Position numbers and translations under genes: made by a program
The notes under the pieces: generated by a model
Seen by the model: only the letters and a program-made list of their open reading frames with translations
Database searches by the model: none
Told to the model about the DNA's origin: nothing
Shown here: one piece after another, positions 33,672-42,382 of the stretch
Layout of the letters: the number at the start of each line of letters is the position of its first letter
Numbering within the stretch: the first letter of the stretch is position 1
Assembly (NCBI GenBank): GCA_023554335.1
Contig: JAMJQR010000205.1
Span: 1-50,732 of the forward strand
Direction of reading: 5' to 3'
DNA from: Candidatus Benthicola marisminoris
GTDB taxonomy: Bacteria; Gemmatimonadota; Gemmatimonadetes; Palauibacterales; Palauibacteraceae
DNA length: 50,732 bases

Positions 33672-34807
33672 TCCCCCGCTTTCCCCGGCTGCCTGGAGCC
33701 GCCGCTCGTGCGTTCTACGCCGTTTCACGAGCTGCGGTCTTGGCAGTCCTGGCAGTTTGCGCGTGCGCCGACTCGGCTACCGAGCCCCCTCCACCGGCGG
33801 CCACCGACCTGTTGGTTCTGAACTCCACGGGTCAGACGCTGGCCGGATTCAGTGTCGGTGAGGGGCTCTCGGAATCGGGGGCCCCGGTGGATCTCGGGGC
33901 CGGATTCGACGGATCTGCGTTCGACGCCTCGAATGCCCATGTCGTGACCACGGTTTCCAGCTTCGGCGGAAGCCGGGTGGTCTTCGTAGACCTGGAGAGC
34001 CGGGACGTGCTGACCAGCTCCTTTCCGGAGCCGGAATCCGATCTCGCCAACCCGTCGGCTGCCTCCTTCGACGGGTCGGGTACCGCGTGGGTTGGGGGAC
34101 GGGGCAGTGACGCGATCTATCGCGTGCGACCGGGCGACCTGCAGGCGGAGAGGATCGCAGGCTCGGTGGGGAGCTTTATCGAGCGCGTAGTCCCGATCGG
34201 AGAGCGTCTGTATGCAGTCGACGCCAACATCGATGACGAGGGCGGAACGTACGCGCCGCTGGGACCGGGCCGGGTCGTAGTCCTCTCGAGGTCGGGGGAA
34301 GAGGAGCGTGTGATAGATCTTCCGCCCGCCGTCTTCAATCCGACCGACGCGGTGGCGGCCGGCGGGCGGCTGATCGTCCTCGCCGCCGGTTCGCTCGATC
34401 CCGAGACGTTCATGCCTGTTGGAGATGGAGCCCTCGTGGTCCTGGACAGCGAAACGGGCGCAACCATCTCGTCCCAGTCCCTCGCGGCGAACGGAGTGGA
34501 GCTGGAGCTGGGTCGTGACGGACTCGTGTACCTGACGACCACTGTCGATTTTTCCGCGCTGAGCGTGTTGGTGTTCGACCCGGCGGCAGGGGCATTCGTG
34601 CGCGGACCCGGTGACCCGGTTCTCGTCCGGGGAGCGGATGGAGCGAGGGTGGATTGCTGGGTGGCCACGGGGCTGGCCGACGGAAGGATCGTCTGTGCGA
34701 CTTTCAGCTTCGCCGAAGCGGGCCGTCTCGTGCTGTTCGGGTCCGACGGGCAGTTCATCGATGAGGTGCCCTCCGGATTCGGGAGTACGGATGTCGTGCT
34801 TCGCTGA
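33668..34807 (+). CDS. predicted beta-propeller lipoprotein, candidate BtuG-like cobalamin-binding partner of the TonB receptor
   Basis: Signal/lipobox-like AVLAVCAC|ADS; repeated propeller blades (VVFVDLESRDVLTS, IYRVRPGDLQAERI, VVVLSRSGEEERVIDL, LVVLDSETGATISS, VLVFDPAAGAFVRG, LVLFGSDGQFIDE); overlaps the receptor stop. Confidence 0.65.
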   Translation: MIPRFPRLPGAAARAFYAVSRAAVLAVLAVCACADSATEPPPPAATDLLVLNSTGQTLAGFSVGEGLSESGAPVDLGAGFDGSAFDASNAHVVTTVSSFGGSRVVFVDLESRDVLTSSFPEPESDLANPSAASFDGSGTAWVGGRGSDAIYRVRPGDLQAERIAGSVGSFIERVVPIGERLYAVDANIDDEGGTYAPLGPGRVVVLSRSGEEERVIDLPPAVFNPTDAVAAGGRLIVLAAGSLDPETFMPVGDGALVVLDSETGATISSQSLAANGVELELGRDGLVYLTTTVDFSALSVLVFDPAAGAFVRGPGDPVLVRGADGARVDCWVATGLADGRIVCATFSFAEAGRLVLFGSDGQFIDEVPSGFGSTDVVLR

Positions 34808-34833
34808 GCCGGCGCGCAGGCCTCGCAGGCAGT

Positions 34834-34862
34834 TTGCCGCGTCCCGGGCCCGCGGGTAGCTT
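34834..34862 (+). promoter_or_regulatory. predicted leaderless promoter of recO (TTGCCG-17-TAGCTT)
   Basis: TTGCCG 34834-34839, TAGCTT 34857-34862; expected +1 coincides within 1-2 nt with the GTG at 34868. Confidence 0.5.
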
Positions 34863-34867
34863 GCCGC

Positions 34868-35602
34868 GTGCCGATCGTGACCACACGCAGCGTGGTGCTG
34901 CAGACGCATCCCTACAGTGACACCAGCAAGATCCTCCGCTTGCTGACTCTGGATCACGGCCCCCAGTCGGTCATGGCAAAGGGCGCCATGCGGCCCAGGA
35001 GCCGGCTGTCGGGTGTGCTCGAACCGTTCGCTGATGGGTCGGCCACGTTCTATCTCAAACCGGACCGAGATCTGCACACACTCTCCGATTTCGAGCTCGG
35101 GACCGAGAGACAGGCTCTGGGCCGGGACCTCGGACGGTACGCAGCGGCCAGCGTACTCTGCGAGCTGGTGCTGCGCCTCGCCCCGGCCGAGAAGGACCCC
35201 GTGCTTTTCGACGTGCTCACTCAAGGTCTCGACGCCCTGCTGGCCGCGGACCTGGAACACGTGTCGGGCACTGCGATCGCGGCCATCTGGATGCTCGTGA
35301 ACGTGCTCGGATTCGCACCCGATCTCTCGGGCTGTACTCGCTGCGGGGATCCGATCGAGACCAGGGGAGGGCGTCTTGACGTGCGGGAAGGGGTGCTGGT
35401 CTGCGAGGATTGCTTGCCCGGCGGAACGTCGCTGCCGGCGTCGGAGATCCATGTTCTGCGGCGGCTGACGTCCGGGCACATCGTGGTCAACGACCTCTCG
35501 AGCCGGCAGCTCACCCTGCTCGTCGACTTTATCCGCCACCATGCGGCAGAGGGGAAGATGCTTCGTTCACTCGATTTCTTGCTCGGAGAGGAGCTCCGTT
35601 GA
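34868..35602 (+). CDS. recO: DNA repair protein RecO
   Basis: [41 protein letters not shown]; zinc finger CTRCGDP...CEDCL. Confidence 0.88.
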   Translation: MPIVTTRSVVLQTHPYSDTSKILRLLTLDHGPQSVMAKGAMRPRSRLSGVLEPFADGSATFYLKPDRDLHTLSDFELGTERQALGRDLGRYAAASVLCELVLRLAPAEKDPVLFDVLTQGLDALLAADLEHVSGTAIAAIWMLVNVLGFAPDLSGCTRCGDPIETRGGRLDVREGVLVCEDCLPGGTSLPASEIHVLRRLTSGHIVVNDLSSRQLTLLVDFIRHHAAEGKMLRSLDFLLGEELR

Positions 35603-37485
35603 GGTCCGGGGTCGTCTTCGGTACCGCCGGCCATGTGGACCATGGCAAGACGGCGCTGGTCCGGGCGCTGACGGGGGTCGAGACGGATCGGTGGGCCGAG
35701 GAGCGCGAGCGTGGGCTGACGATCGACCTCGGATTCGCGCCGGTCGACACCGGTACGGATGTCGACACGGGAATCGTCGACGTGCCCGGGCATGAGGACT
35801 TTGTCAAGAACATGCTTGCCGGCTCCACCGGGATCGATGTGCTGCTCCTTGTGATCGCGGCGGACGAAGGCCCGATGCCTCAGACTCGGGAGCATCTTCT
35901 GGTCTCACGGCTGCTGGGTATCGACAGCGGATTGGTGATACTCAACAAGGTCGACCGGGTGGATGACGACTGGCTGGACCTCGTCCGGGAGGCGACTCGA
36001 GAGGAGATGGAGCGGACTTTGGGGCACGCAGACTGGCCGGTGTACGCCGTCTCCGCGACCAGCGGCGAAGGGATCCCGGAGCTGCGCCAGGGCCTGGAGG
36101 AAGCTGCCGCGGGGGTCCGAAACCGAGAGGCGAACGACCTGTTTCGGATGCCCGTAGACCGCGCATTCAGCGTCAGTGGGGCGGGCACGGTCGTGACGGG
36201 CACGACCTGGAGCGGCCGTGTGGCCGTCGGCGACCGGGTCGTCCTTCTCCCGGGTGGGCAGGGAACGCGTGTGCGAGGTCTGCAGGTACACGGGGCGCAC
36301 CGCCAGGAAGTAGGACCGGGGAGCCGCTGCGCCGTGGCTCTGGTTGGGGTGGATGCCGGGGACGCGGATCGGGGCAACGTACTGGTGGGTGGCGACGGCT
36401 GGCGGACTTCCTCCCGGCTCGGAGCGTGGGCCGAGATCCCGGGCACGGTCAGGCGCGAGCTGGAGCACGGACAGAGAGTCCGGTTGTTTCTCGGAACCGA
36501 GGAGGTCATGGCCAGAGTCAGGACCCTCGGGCGCGGTCCGCTGCTGCCAGGCCATTCGGGTTGGATCGCTCTGGATTGCGAGCGACCGGTCGTTGCGCGG
36601 GTGCGCGACCGATTCGTGCTCCGCTTTTATTCCCCGGTGACCACGATCGGAGGCGGGGCCGTTGCGGCCCTCGATCCGGCGAGGGGCTGGAGGGAGCAGG
36701 TTGCGAATTGGCATGAGGTGCTCCATGGCCCCGCGCCGGTGGCTCTGGCGGCTGCAGTTCGTGCGGCTGGAGGGATCGGTCTCGCGGACGAAGACCTGCC
36801 CCTCGCAACGGGGCTGCCTTCGGTGATCGTCGACGAGGCATCCCGTGCGGGGGGCGACATCATTCGAATCGGCGAGGTCTGCTATGCCGCGGAACAGCTG
36901 CGAGCGACCAGGTTGGCCGTGCTCTCGTACCTGACCGAAGCGCACGAGCGTCGGAGACGAGCGACGACGGAGCCGCTGGAATCCGTGCGCGCGGGCCTTT
37001 CGGTGCGGTTCTCACCGGCCCTGATTCAGGCGGCGATTCGCGAGCTGGAGGACGAGAGTGAGGTCGAGGTCGTGGGGCCCGGAATCCGTCGGTCGGATCA
37101 TTCCGCGGGGCTAACGGACGATGAGGAACGGGTAATCCGTGACATCGTTCGGACTCTTGCCGAGGCCGGTCTGGCCCCGCCCACACCAGCGGAATTGTCG
37201 AAGGCCGTCGGCGTCGGGCGGGAGGTCCTGAACGACCTCCTCCGGCTGCTGATCGAGCGGGGCGAGTTGCTGCAGATCACTCCGGAGATCTTCCTCACCG
37301 CAGGGGTGGAGGAAGAGGCGCGGCGTGTCATCCGCGAGGTCGCGGCGACCTCGCCGGCTTCTCCCGGGGACTTCCGGAAGCAGCTGAACCTCAGCCGGAA
37401 GTACCTGATTCCGCTTCTCGAGTATATGGATCGGACCGGAGTCACCCGGCGCACGCCGGAAGGACGCCTCGCGACCCGGCGCTGA
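35599..37485 (+). CDS. selB: selenocysteine-specific elongation factor SelB
   Basis: [58 protein letters not shown]-terminal winged-helix region ending [30 protein letters not shown] start at 35599. Confidence 0.93.
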   Translation: MRSGVVFGTAGHVDHGKTALVRALTGVETDRWAEERERGLTIDLGFAPVDTGTDVDTGIVDVPGHEDFVKNMLAGSTGIDVLLLVIAADEGPMPQTREHLLVSRLLGIDSGLVILNKVDRVDDDWLDLVREATREEMERTLGHADWPVYAVSATSGEGIPELRQGLEEAAAGVRNREANDLFRMPVDRAFSVSGAGTVVTGTTWSGRVAVGDRVVLLPGGQGTRVRGLQVHGAHRQEVGPGSRCAVALVGVDAGDADRGNVLVGGDGWRTSSRLGAWAEIPGTVRRELEHGQRVRLFLGTEEVMARVRTLGRGPLLPGHSGWIALDCERPVVARVRDRFVLRFYSPVTTIGGGAVAALDPARGWREQVANWHEVLHGPAPVALAAAVRAAGGIGLADEDLPLATGLPSVIVDEASRAGGDIIRIGEVCYAAEQLRATRLAVLSYLTEAHERRRRATTEPLESVRAGLSVRFSPALIQAAIRELEDESEVEVVGPGIRRSDHSAGLTDDEERVIRDIVRTLAEAGLAPPTPAELSKAVGVGREVLNDLLRLLIERGELLQITPEIFLTAGVEEEARRVIREVAATSPASPGDFRKQLNLSRKYLIPLLEYMDRTGVTRRTPEGRLATRR

Positions 37486-37493
37486 AGCGGTAT

Positions 37494-37850
37494 TCAGTCC
37501 ACGTAGTAGAGAAACCGGCCGCAGTGAGCGCACACACCGATCGTGTCGTTCCGGCCGGCTTCCGATGACCACGCCGTCGGTGTGGCAACGAAACACCCGT
37601 AGCAGATGCCGCTCAGGACCGGGGCCACGGCTCTCCCCTGGGTCTCGGTCAGCTCGACGTACCGTCGCTGGATAGACCCCTCCAATCGGCCCACCAGTTC
37701 CGAGATCTTCTCGTCGAGAAGCGCCAGAGCTTCCACCGGTCGAAGCTCGAACACCGCCTCCTCCATGTCCCGCAGCGGCTCCTCCTGTAGCGCCCTTCGC
37801 TGGGCCTGCAGGTCCTGAAGCTCAAGGAGCAACTCGAGCTGCGGATGCAT
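37494..37850 (-). CDS. coiled-coil C4 zinc-ribbon protein
   Basis: GICYGCFVATP...CAHCGRFLYY; N-terminal coiled coil LELQDLQAQRRALQEE. Confidence 0.7.
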   Translation of the reverse strand: MHPQLELLLELQDLQAQRRALQEEPLRDMEEAVFELRPVEALALLDEKISELVGRLEGSIQRRYVELTETQGRAVAPVLSGICYGCFVATPTAWSSEAGRNDTIGVCAHCGRFLYYVD

Positions 37851-37852
37851 GG

Positions 37853-38305
37853 TCAGACTCCCTTTTCCTCCAGCAAGGCGATGAACTCCTCCGGCGTCTC
37901 GATCTTGGCGAGCCGCTCGGGTACGTCCGCCTCCTTGCCGAATTGGGCGATCCGCCCGAGAACGGGAAGATACTGATTCGACACCTCGAGCGGGGGGGCG
38001 ACGATGAGGAAGATGTGCTGGACCGGCTTCTTGTCTATGGCGTCGAAATCGATCCCGGAGATCTTCCGTCCGAAAGCCACCCGGAGTCGATTGACCACGA
38101 GCGAGCGGCAGTGGGGGATCGCGATTCGGCGCCCGATTCCGGTCGAGCCTAGATTCTCCCGCCGCTTGAGCATCTTGAACAGGATCCCTCGGGACTTTTC
38201 GTCCAACCCCAGCAGGCCGACGAGCTCGCGGAGGGCCTCGTCCTTTGTCTCGGATTCCAGGTCCAGATTGATGGCGTCCAGGGTGAAGAAGTCGCGCAGT
38301 TGCAT
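37853..38305 (-). CDS. ptsN: PTS EIIA-Ntr/fructose-type protein
   Basis: MQLRDFFTLDAINLDLESETKDEALRELVGLL; STGIGRRIAIPHCRS (His site). Confidence 0.9.
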   Translation of the reverse strand: MQLRDFFTLDAINLDLESETKDEALRELVGLLGLDEKSRGILFKMLKRRENLGSTGIGRRIAIPHCRSLVVNRLRVAFGRKISGIDFDAIDKKPVQHIFLIVAPPLEVSNQYLPVLGRIAQFGKEADVPERLAKIETPEEFIALLEEKGV

Positions 38306-38371
38306 ATGTATCGTCTCCTGGTCGGCCAAACCGCCACCGACCCGGTTGTTCAAGGCACTTCGGAACCGTGG

Positions 38372-38401
38372 AGTATATTCCGTTCCTCGAAAGGCTGTCA
38401 A
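38372..38401 (-). promoter_or_regulatory. near-consensus sigma70 promoter for ptsN (TTGACA-18-TATACT on the minus strand)
   Basis: + strand agtata 38372-38377 and tgtcaa 38396-38401. Confidence 0.7.
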
Positions 38402-38428
38402 AGGCTTTGCCTCGGACCCGGCACCGGA

Positions 38429-38457
38429 TTGACGGAACCCGTGGGGCGGATTAGTGT
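38429..38457 (+). promoter_or_regulatory. predicted promoter for ssrA (TTGACG-17-TAGTGT)
   Basis: TTGACG 38429-38434, TAGTGT 38452-38457, upstream of the tmRNA 5' end. Confidence 0.6.
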
Positions 38458-38522
38458 CAAAGATCGGTGAGGGCTGCCATGGCGGCCCTCTCGTGCGCTC
38501 AGGCGCAGCTGATTGAAAACTC

Positions 38523-38882
38523 GGGGGTGAACCAGATTCGACGCGTTTTCGGATCCGGAGGTAGCGTGCCGAGGTTTCCCGGAACCTCGTGAAACACCGG
38601 GAAAACACACAACTGCCAACGACAACTTGGCTTTGGCCGCGTAACTAACGTGGCCCGTTCACTGGATTACCCGCCCGAGGTGGTCCTTTGAGCGCCGATA
38701 ATTCGGGCTGGTCCCTGCAGAACGCCGCGGGCTGCAGGGGCGAGATGGCGCAAGCCGGACGTGGCTGGCTGACAGCGGGCCGTCGAGGAGCCCAGCGGTT
38801 GGCGAGACGAGATCCTCGAATACGCACGTAGAAACCAATGGGGAAGGCTTCGCGGACCCGGGTGCGATTCCCGGCACCTCCA
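38523..38882 (+). ncRNA. ssrA: transfer-messenger RNA (tmRNA); tag ORF 38615-38644 encodes ANDNLALAA*
   Basis: 5' GGGGGTG pairs with 3' CACCTCC; AGATTCGACG; PK1 38570-38602; GCC AAC GAC AAC TTG GCT TTG GCC GCG TAA; T-arm GGGTGCGATTCCC. CCA not encoded. Confidence 0.96.
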
Positions 38883-38889
38883 TTTCAAT

Positions 38890-38931
38890 CCGCGCTCGGC
38901 CATGTGCCGGGTCGCGGAGTTTTTCTTTTTT
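38890..38931 (+). terminator. intrinsic terminator of ssrA
   Basis: CCGCGCTCGGC-CATGT-GCCGGGtCGCGG stem followed by AGTTTTTCTTTTTT. Confidence 0.85.
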
Positions 38932-39006
38932 GGGCCGCCGGGGCTCGATCCGCTGCAAGGGTCGTTGCCCGTCGGCCCGCGGACTCGAGCTGTGAGGAAT
39001 AGCAAA

Positions 39007-39492
39007 GTGCTGGATGAACTACTTGACCGGCTGAACGGCGAGGCCGAAGCGCTGCTTCACGAGCTGAATGTCACGCTTCCTCGAGAGATCGAGAAGGCCG
39101 TGGCCCAGGGTGACCTCAGCGAGAACTCGGAGTACACGGCGGCCCTGGAGCGTCAGCAGTTCGTGCGCGCGCGCCTGGACCACATCTCCCGGCGGATGGG
39201 CGAGGTCAGCGATATCGATCTGGAAGCCGTTCCGGAGGATCGGATCGGCTTCGGTTCTCGCGTGGAGGTACTCGATCTCGACGATGATACGGTCGAGAAG
39301 TATACCCTGGCATTTGGCGACTACCTGGACATCGAGAAGGCCGAGATCTCGATGGCGTCACCCATCGGAAAGGCGCTGCTGGGCAAGGGGGATGGAGACG
39401 AGGTCGATGTGCCCCTGCCGAACGGCAGGATCCGCTACCGGGTGATCGCCTTCGAGACCCTGCACGACATGGGTGGAGGCAGCCGGGACTGA
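39007..39492 (+). CDS. greA: transcription elongation factor GreA
   Basis: QGDLSENSEYTAALERQQFVRARL; SPIGKALLGKGDGDEVDVPLPNG. GTG start at 39007 (ORF extends into the terminator). Confidence 0.92.
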   Translation: MLDELLDRLNGEAEALLHELNVTLPREIEKAVAQGDLSENSEYTAALERQQFVRARLDHISRRMGEVSDIDLEAVPEDRIGFGSRVEVLDLDDDTVEKYTLAFGDYLDIEKAEISMASPIGKALLGKGDGDEVDVPLPNGRIRYRVIAFETLHDMGGGSRD

Positions 39493-39517
39493 ACGGCAGC
39501 GCCGGCCGCGCACCCGG

Positions 39518-40498
39518 CTAGAAGACCGATATTTCCGGGACGTATCGAGAGGGGTCGCGGCGCACGTCTTCGAGCATCCCGTTCAACTCCACCAGCGTGC
39601 GCAGCAGCTCCTCGGATAACTCCTCGTCCGTGAACATCCTTCCGGCTGAGCCCTGACCGGACAGGAGTCCGCTCAGAAGGGAGTCGGCCCGTACCACCGT
39701 ACCCGTGAGCTCCAGATACAGGCTGTCCGACCTCACAAGCTGCCCGAGGGTGCCTTCGCCCTCGACGACGGCTCGAGTGAGCGTGTCAAACGATGCCACG
39801 GTCGACCGCATCGCCGTGTAGAGAGTGTCGTCGGTGAGGATCCGCATCAGAGCGCCGTCGGGGGCGGCGGCCGAGGCCGCAAGGGTGTCCAGGCTACCCG
39901 CGAGACCGACCAGCCGATCGTAGAGCGCTTCATCCACGACGAGCTGCCCCAGGGTCCCCTGACCCTCGAGCAGGCCGCGCGTCAGGGACGACAGATTGCG
40001 GGCGACATCAGTCAGGTCACCCACCGCTTCGGCTCCTTCGGCCAGGAGCGCATCGTAGTCGAGTGCGGCGGCAGACATGACGGTATCGCCCGGTTGAAGC
40101 ACGGGAGAATCGGAGGAGCCTGGCCGGATGTCGATGAGACGATCCCCCAGCAGGCCCTGAGTCCGCACCTGCGCACGGGAATCGGCTCGGATCTGGTCCT
40201 GAACGTTCACGTTGATAGCCAGCCAGATTGCCACCGCTTCCCGTCGCTCGGAGCGCTCTGAGGGAGGAATGAACCTGATGTCGTCGACCTGGCCCACGGT
40301 CTGACCCGCGAGCTGCACCGCGGCTCCCGGCACCAGACCGGACGCAGAGCGCACGAGCGTGACCAGTCGGTATCGCTGGCCGAACACGTTTCCCGTGTCT
40401 CCAACCAGGAACACGGCGACGGACAGGACCACGAGGGCGACGAGGATCAACAGGCCGACCCTCACCTGCTCCCATGTGACGGCAGCGCCTCTTCTCAC
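39518..40498 (-). CDS. mlaD: MlaD-family (MCE domain) protein
   Basis: VRVGLLILVALVVLSVAVFLVGDTGNVFGQRYRLVTLVRSASGLVPGAAVQLAGQTVGQVDDI. Confidence 0.88.
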   Translation of the reverse strand: MRRGAAVTWEQVRVGLLILVALVVLSVAVFLVGDTGNVFGQRYRLVTLVRSASGLVPGAAVQLAGQTVGQVDDIRFIPPSERSERREAVAIWLAINVNVQDQIRADSRAQVRTQGLLGDRLIDIRPGSSDSPVLQPGDTVMSAAALDYDALLAEGAEAVGDLTDVARNLSSLTRGLLEGQGTLGQLVVDEALYDRLVGLAGSLDTLAASAAAPDGALMRILTDDTLYTAMRSTVASFDTLTRAVVEGEGTLGQLVRSDSLYLELTGTVVRADSLLSGLLSGQGSAGRMFTDEELSEELLRTLVELNGMLEDVRRDPSRYVPEISVF

Positions 40499-40540
40499 GG
40501 CTTCTCCTCATGCCCGATCGGTAGGATCGGACCTGATTGG

Positions 40541-41383
40541 TCAGCGAAGGAACTCGCGCACATAAGCATCTTCTGAGGCAACCATGTCCTCGGGCCCTCC
40601 CATGAAAGCGAGAAGGCCCTCGAACAATAGAGCAACGCGGTTGCTGATGCGGAAGGCCGAGCGGATGTCGTGTGTCACGACGATCGAACTCACATCGAGC
40701 TCCGCCTGCAGCTTCATGATCAGGTCATTGATCGTGCGAGTCGTGATCGGGTCCAGTCCGCTGGTGGGCTCGTCGTATAGCAGCAGGCGGGGACGATGCA
40801 CCACGGCACGGGCGATGCCGACCCTCTTCTTCATCCCCCCGCTCAGTTCCGCGGGCAGGAGGTCCAGAACCTGGTCCGGCTCCAGGTCCACGAGGTCGAG
40901 CGACTCGACTACGCGGCGCCGGATCTCGCTCTCGGGCAGCTGCGTGTGCTCGTGCAGGTAGAAGGCGACGTTGTCGTACACTGTGAGCGAGTCGAACAGG
41001 GCGGCCTCCTGGAACACCATTCCCATGTTCCGTCTCAACGCGAGGACCTGCCGCAACGGCACGTTCGCGATATCCTGGCCCTCCAGCCGGACCTGTCCGG
41101 AGTCGGGAAGCGTGAGGCCCAGTATCAGTCGCAGGATCGTAGACTTGCCCGCCCCCGATCCGCCGAGTACCGACAGGGTCTCTCCCCGGTCCAGCTCGAG
41201 CGAGACTCCCTTGAGCACCGTGTGGTCACCGAACGAGAGATACAGGTCCTTAAGCTCGACCACCGGTCCCTCGCCGGCGGGAAGACTCGACTCCTCGCCA
41301 AGATCCCCGAGGGCCTTACGGACCTCCTCCCGGATCTCCTTCCGCATCTGCGAGTCCCACAGGTCGAGCGAGTCGTGGGTCAT
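40541..41383 (-). CDS. mlaF: lipid-transport ABC ATP-binding protein (MlaF-like)
   Basis: LSVLGGSGAGKSTILRLILG, LSGGMKKRVGIARAVVHRPRLLLYDEPTSGLDPITTR. ATG at 41383 overlaps the mlaE stop. Confidence 0.92.
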   Translation of the reverse strand: MTHDSLDLWDSQMRKEIREEVRKALGDLGEESSLPAGEGPVVELKDLYLSFGDHTVLKGVSLELDRGETLSVLGGSGAGKSTILRLILGLTLPDSGQVRLEGQDIANVPLRQVLALRRNMGMVFQEAALFDSLTVYDNVAFYLHEHTQLPESEIRRRVVESLDLVDLEPDQVLDLLPAELSGGMKKRVGIARAVVHRPRLLLYDEPTSGLDPITTRTINDLIMKLQAELDVSSIVVTHDIRSAFRISNRVALLFEGLLAFMGGPEDMVASEDAYVREFLR

Positions 41384-42249
41384 TCGATCAGCAGCGCAAT
41401 CAGGACCTGGGTCAGGAAATAGTCCGTTGCCAGGATGAAGATGGACGTGGTGACGACCGCACGCGTTGCGGCGCGCCCGACCCCCTCGGTGCCACCGCTC
41501 GTCTTGAGCCCGAAGTAGCAGCCCGTGATCGCGATGATGGCACCAAAGAAAACGGGCTTCAGCAATCCGGCGAACAGGTCGACCGGTATGTACCTGAACA
41601 TGAAGCCCGTCTCTGCAAGCGTGAGGTAGACGGAGCGCATGTAGAGGTCCACCGTCAGGTCGAGCTTCACGACTGCGATGAGCATACCGCCGAGGATCGC
41701 CACCACATCGGTGATCACCGTCAGAAGGGGGAGGCAGAGGATGGCCGCGACGAATCGGGGGACCACGAGCTTCCGCACCGGGTCCACGCTCATCGTATAG
41801 AGCGCATCCACCTGCTCGGTGACCTTCATGGCTCCGATCTCGGCGGCCATCCCGGAGCCTGCTCGCCCCGTAACCATCAGCGCCGTGAGGACCGGCCCCA
41901 GCTCCCGGACCGTGCTCGCTCCCACCAGGCGACCGATATAGATGGTCGCCCCGAACTGCTTCATCTCGACGGCGGACTGAAGCGCGAGGACCATGCCCGT
42001 GAAGAGTCCGGTCAGCAACACGATTCCGATGGAACCGACGCCGATGACGTCCATCTGGACCACGAGGTCGCCCCGGTAGAACGGGCGCGAGATCGCTCCG
42101 TGAAGGGCTCGGCCAAGAAGCCGGAAGTACTCCTGGGTGTGGAGTGCCCAGCCCTTGAGAGTGGAGTTGAGGTAGTGCAGGGGGGTGCGGACCGTCTGGC
42201 GCAAGCTCATGGCAGGCTGACCATCCCCCCGAAGCTTTGACTCCCCCAC
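41380..42249 (-). CDS. mlaE: lipid-transport ABC permease (MlaE-like)
   Basis: GMVLALQSAVEMKQFGA, GRAGSGMAAEIGAMKVTEQVDAL. An ATG at 42210 is an alternative start. Confidence 0.9.
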   Translation of the reverse strand: MGESKLRGDGQPAMSLRQTVRTPLHYLNSTLKGWALHTQEYFRLLGRALHGAISRPFYRGDLVVQMDVIGVGSIGIVLLTGLFTGMVLALQSAVEMKQFGATIYIGRLVGASTVRELGPVLTALMVTGRAGSGMAAEIGAMKVTEQVDALYTMSVDPVRKLVVPRFVAAILCLPLLTVITDVVAILGGMLIAVVKLDLTVDLYMRSVYLTLAETGFMFRYIPVDLFAGLLKPVFFGAIIAITGCYFGLKTSGGTEGVGRAATRAVVTTSIFILATDYFLTQVLIALLIE

Positions 42250-42265
42250 GCCCCGCGACTAGTTT
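42237..42265 (+). promoter_or_regulatory. predicted promoter for the hldE-like kinase (TTGACT-17-TAGTTT)
   Basis: TTGACT 42237-42242, TAGTTT 42260-42265. Confidence 0.6.
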
Positions 42266-42305
42266 CGCGCGACGCTCTTCCTGCCCGAGCACGACGTGTC
42301 GAAAA

Positions 42306-42351
42306 GACTGCGGGACCGTTGCTCAGCGCCGCTTTCCTGCGGCGGGCAGTC
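42306..42351 (+). promoter_or_regulatory. structured 5' leader element of unknown class upstream of the hldE-like kinase
   Basis: Nested helices GACTGC...GCAGTC and CGCCGC-TTTCCT-GCGGCG between the predicted +1 and ATG 42383. Confidence 0.45.
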
Positions 42352-42382
42352 CTCGCGGCAGGTTACCCGTGATCCACATCGG

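Noticed and set aside
33725-35542. 605-aa minus-strand ORF spanning the propeller gene and recO
   Set aside because: Crosses two well-supported + strand genes and an intergenic promoter; composition typical of spurious antisense ORFs.
38902-39006. N-terminal extension of the greA ORF (MCRVAEFFFFGPP...)
   Set aside because: It overlaps the ssrA intrinsic terminator and poly-U tract; homologous GreA begins at about 39007.
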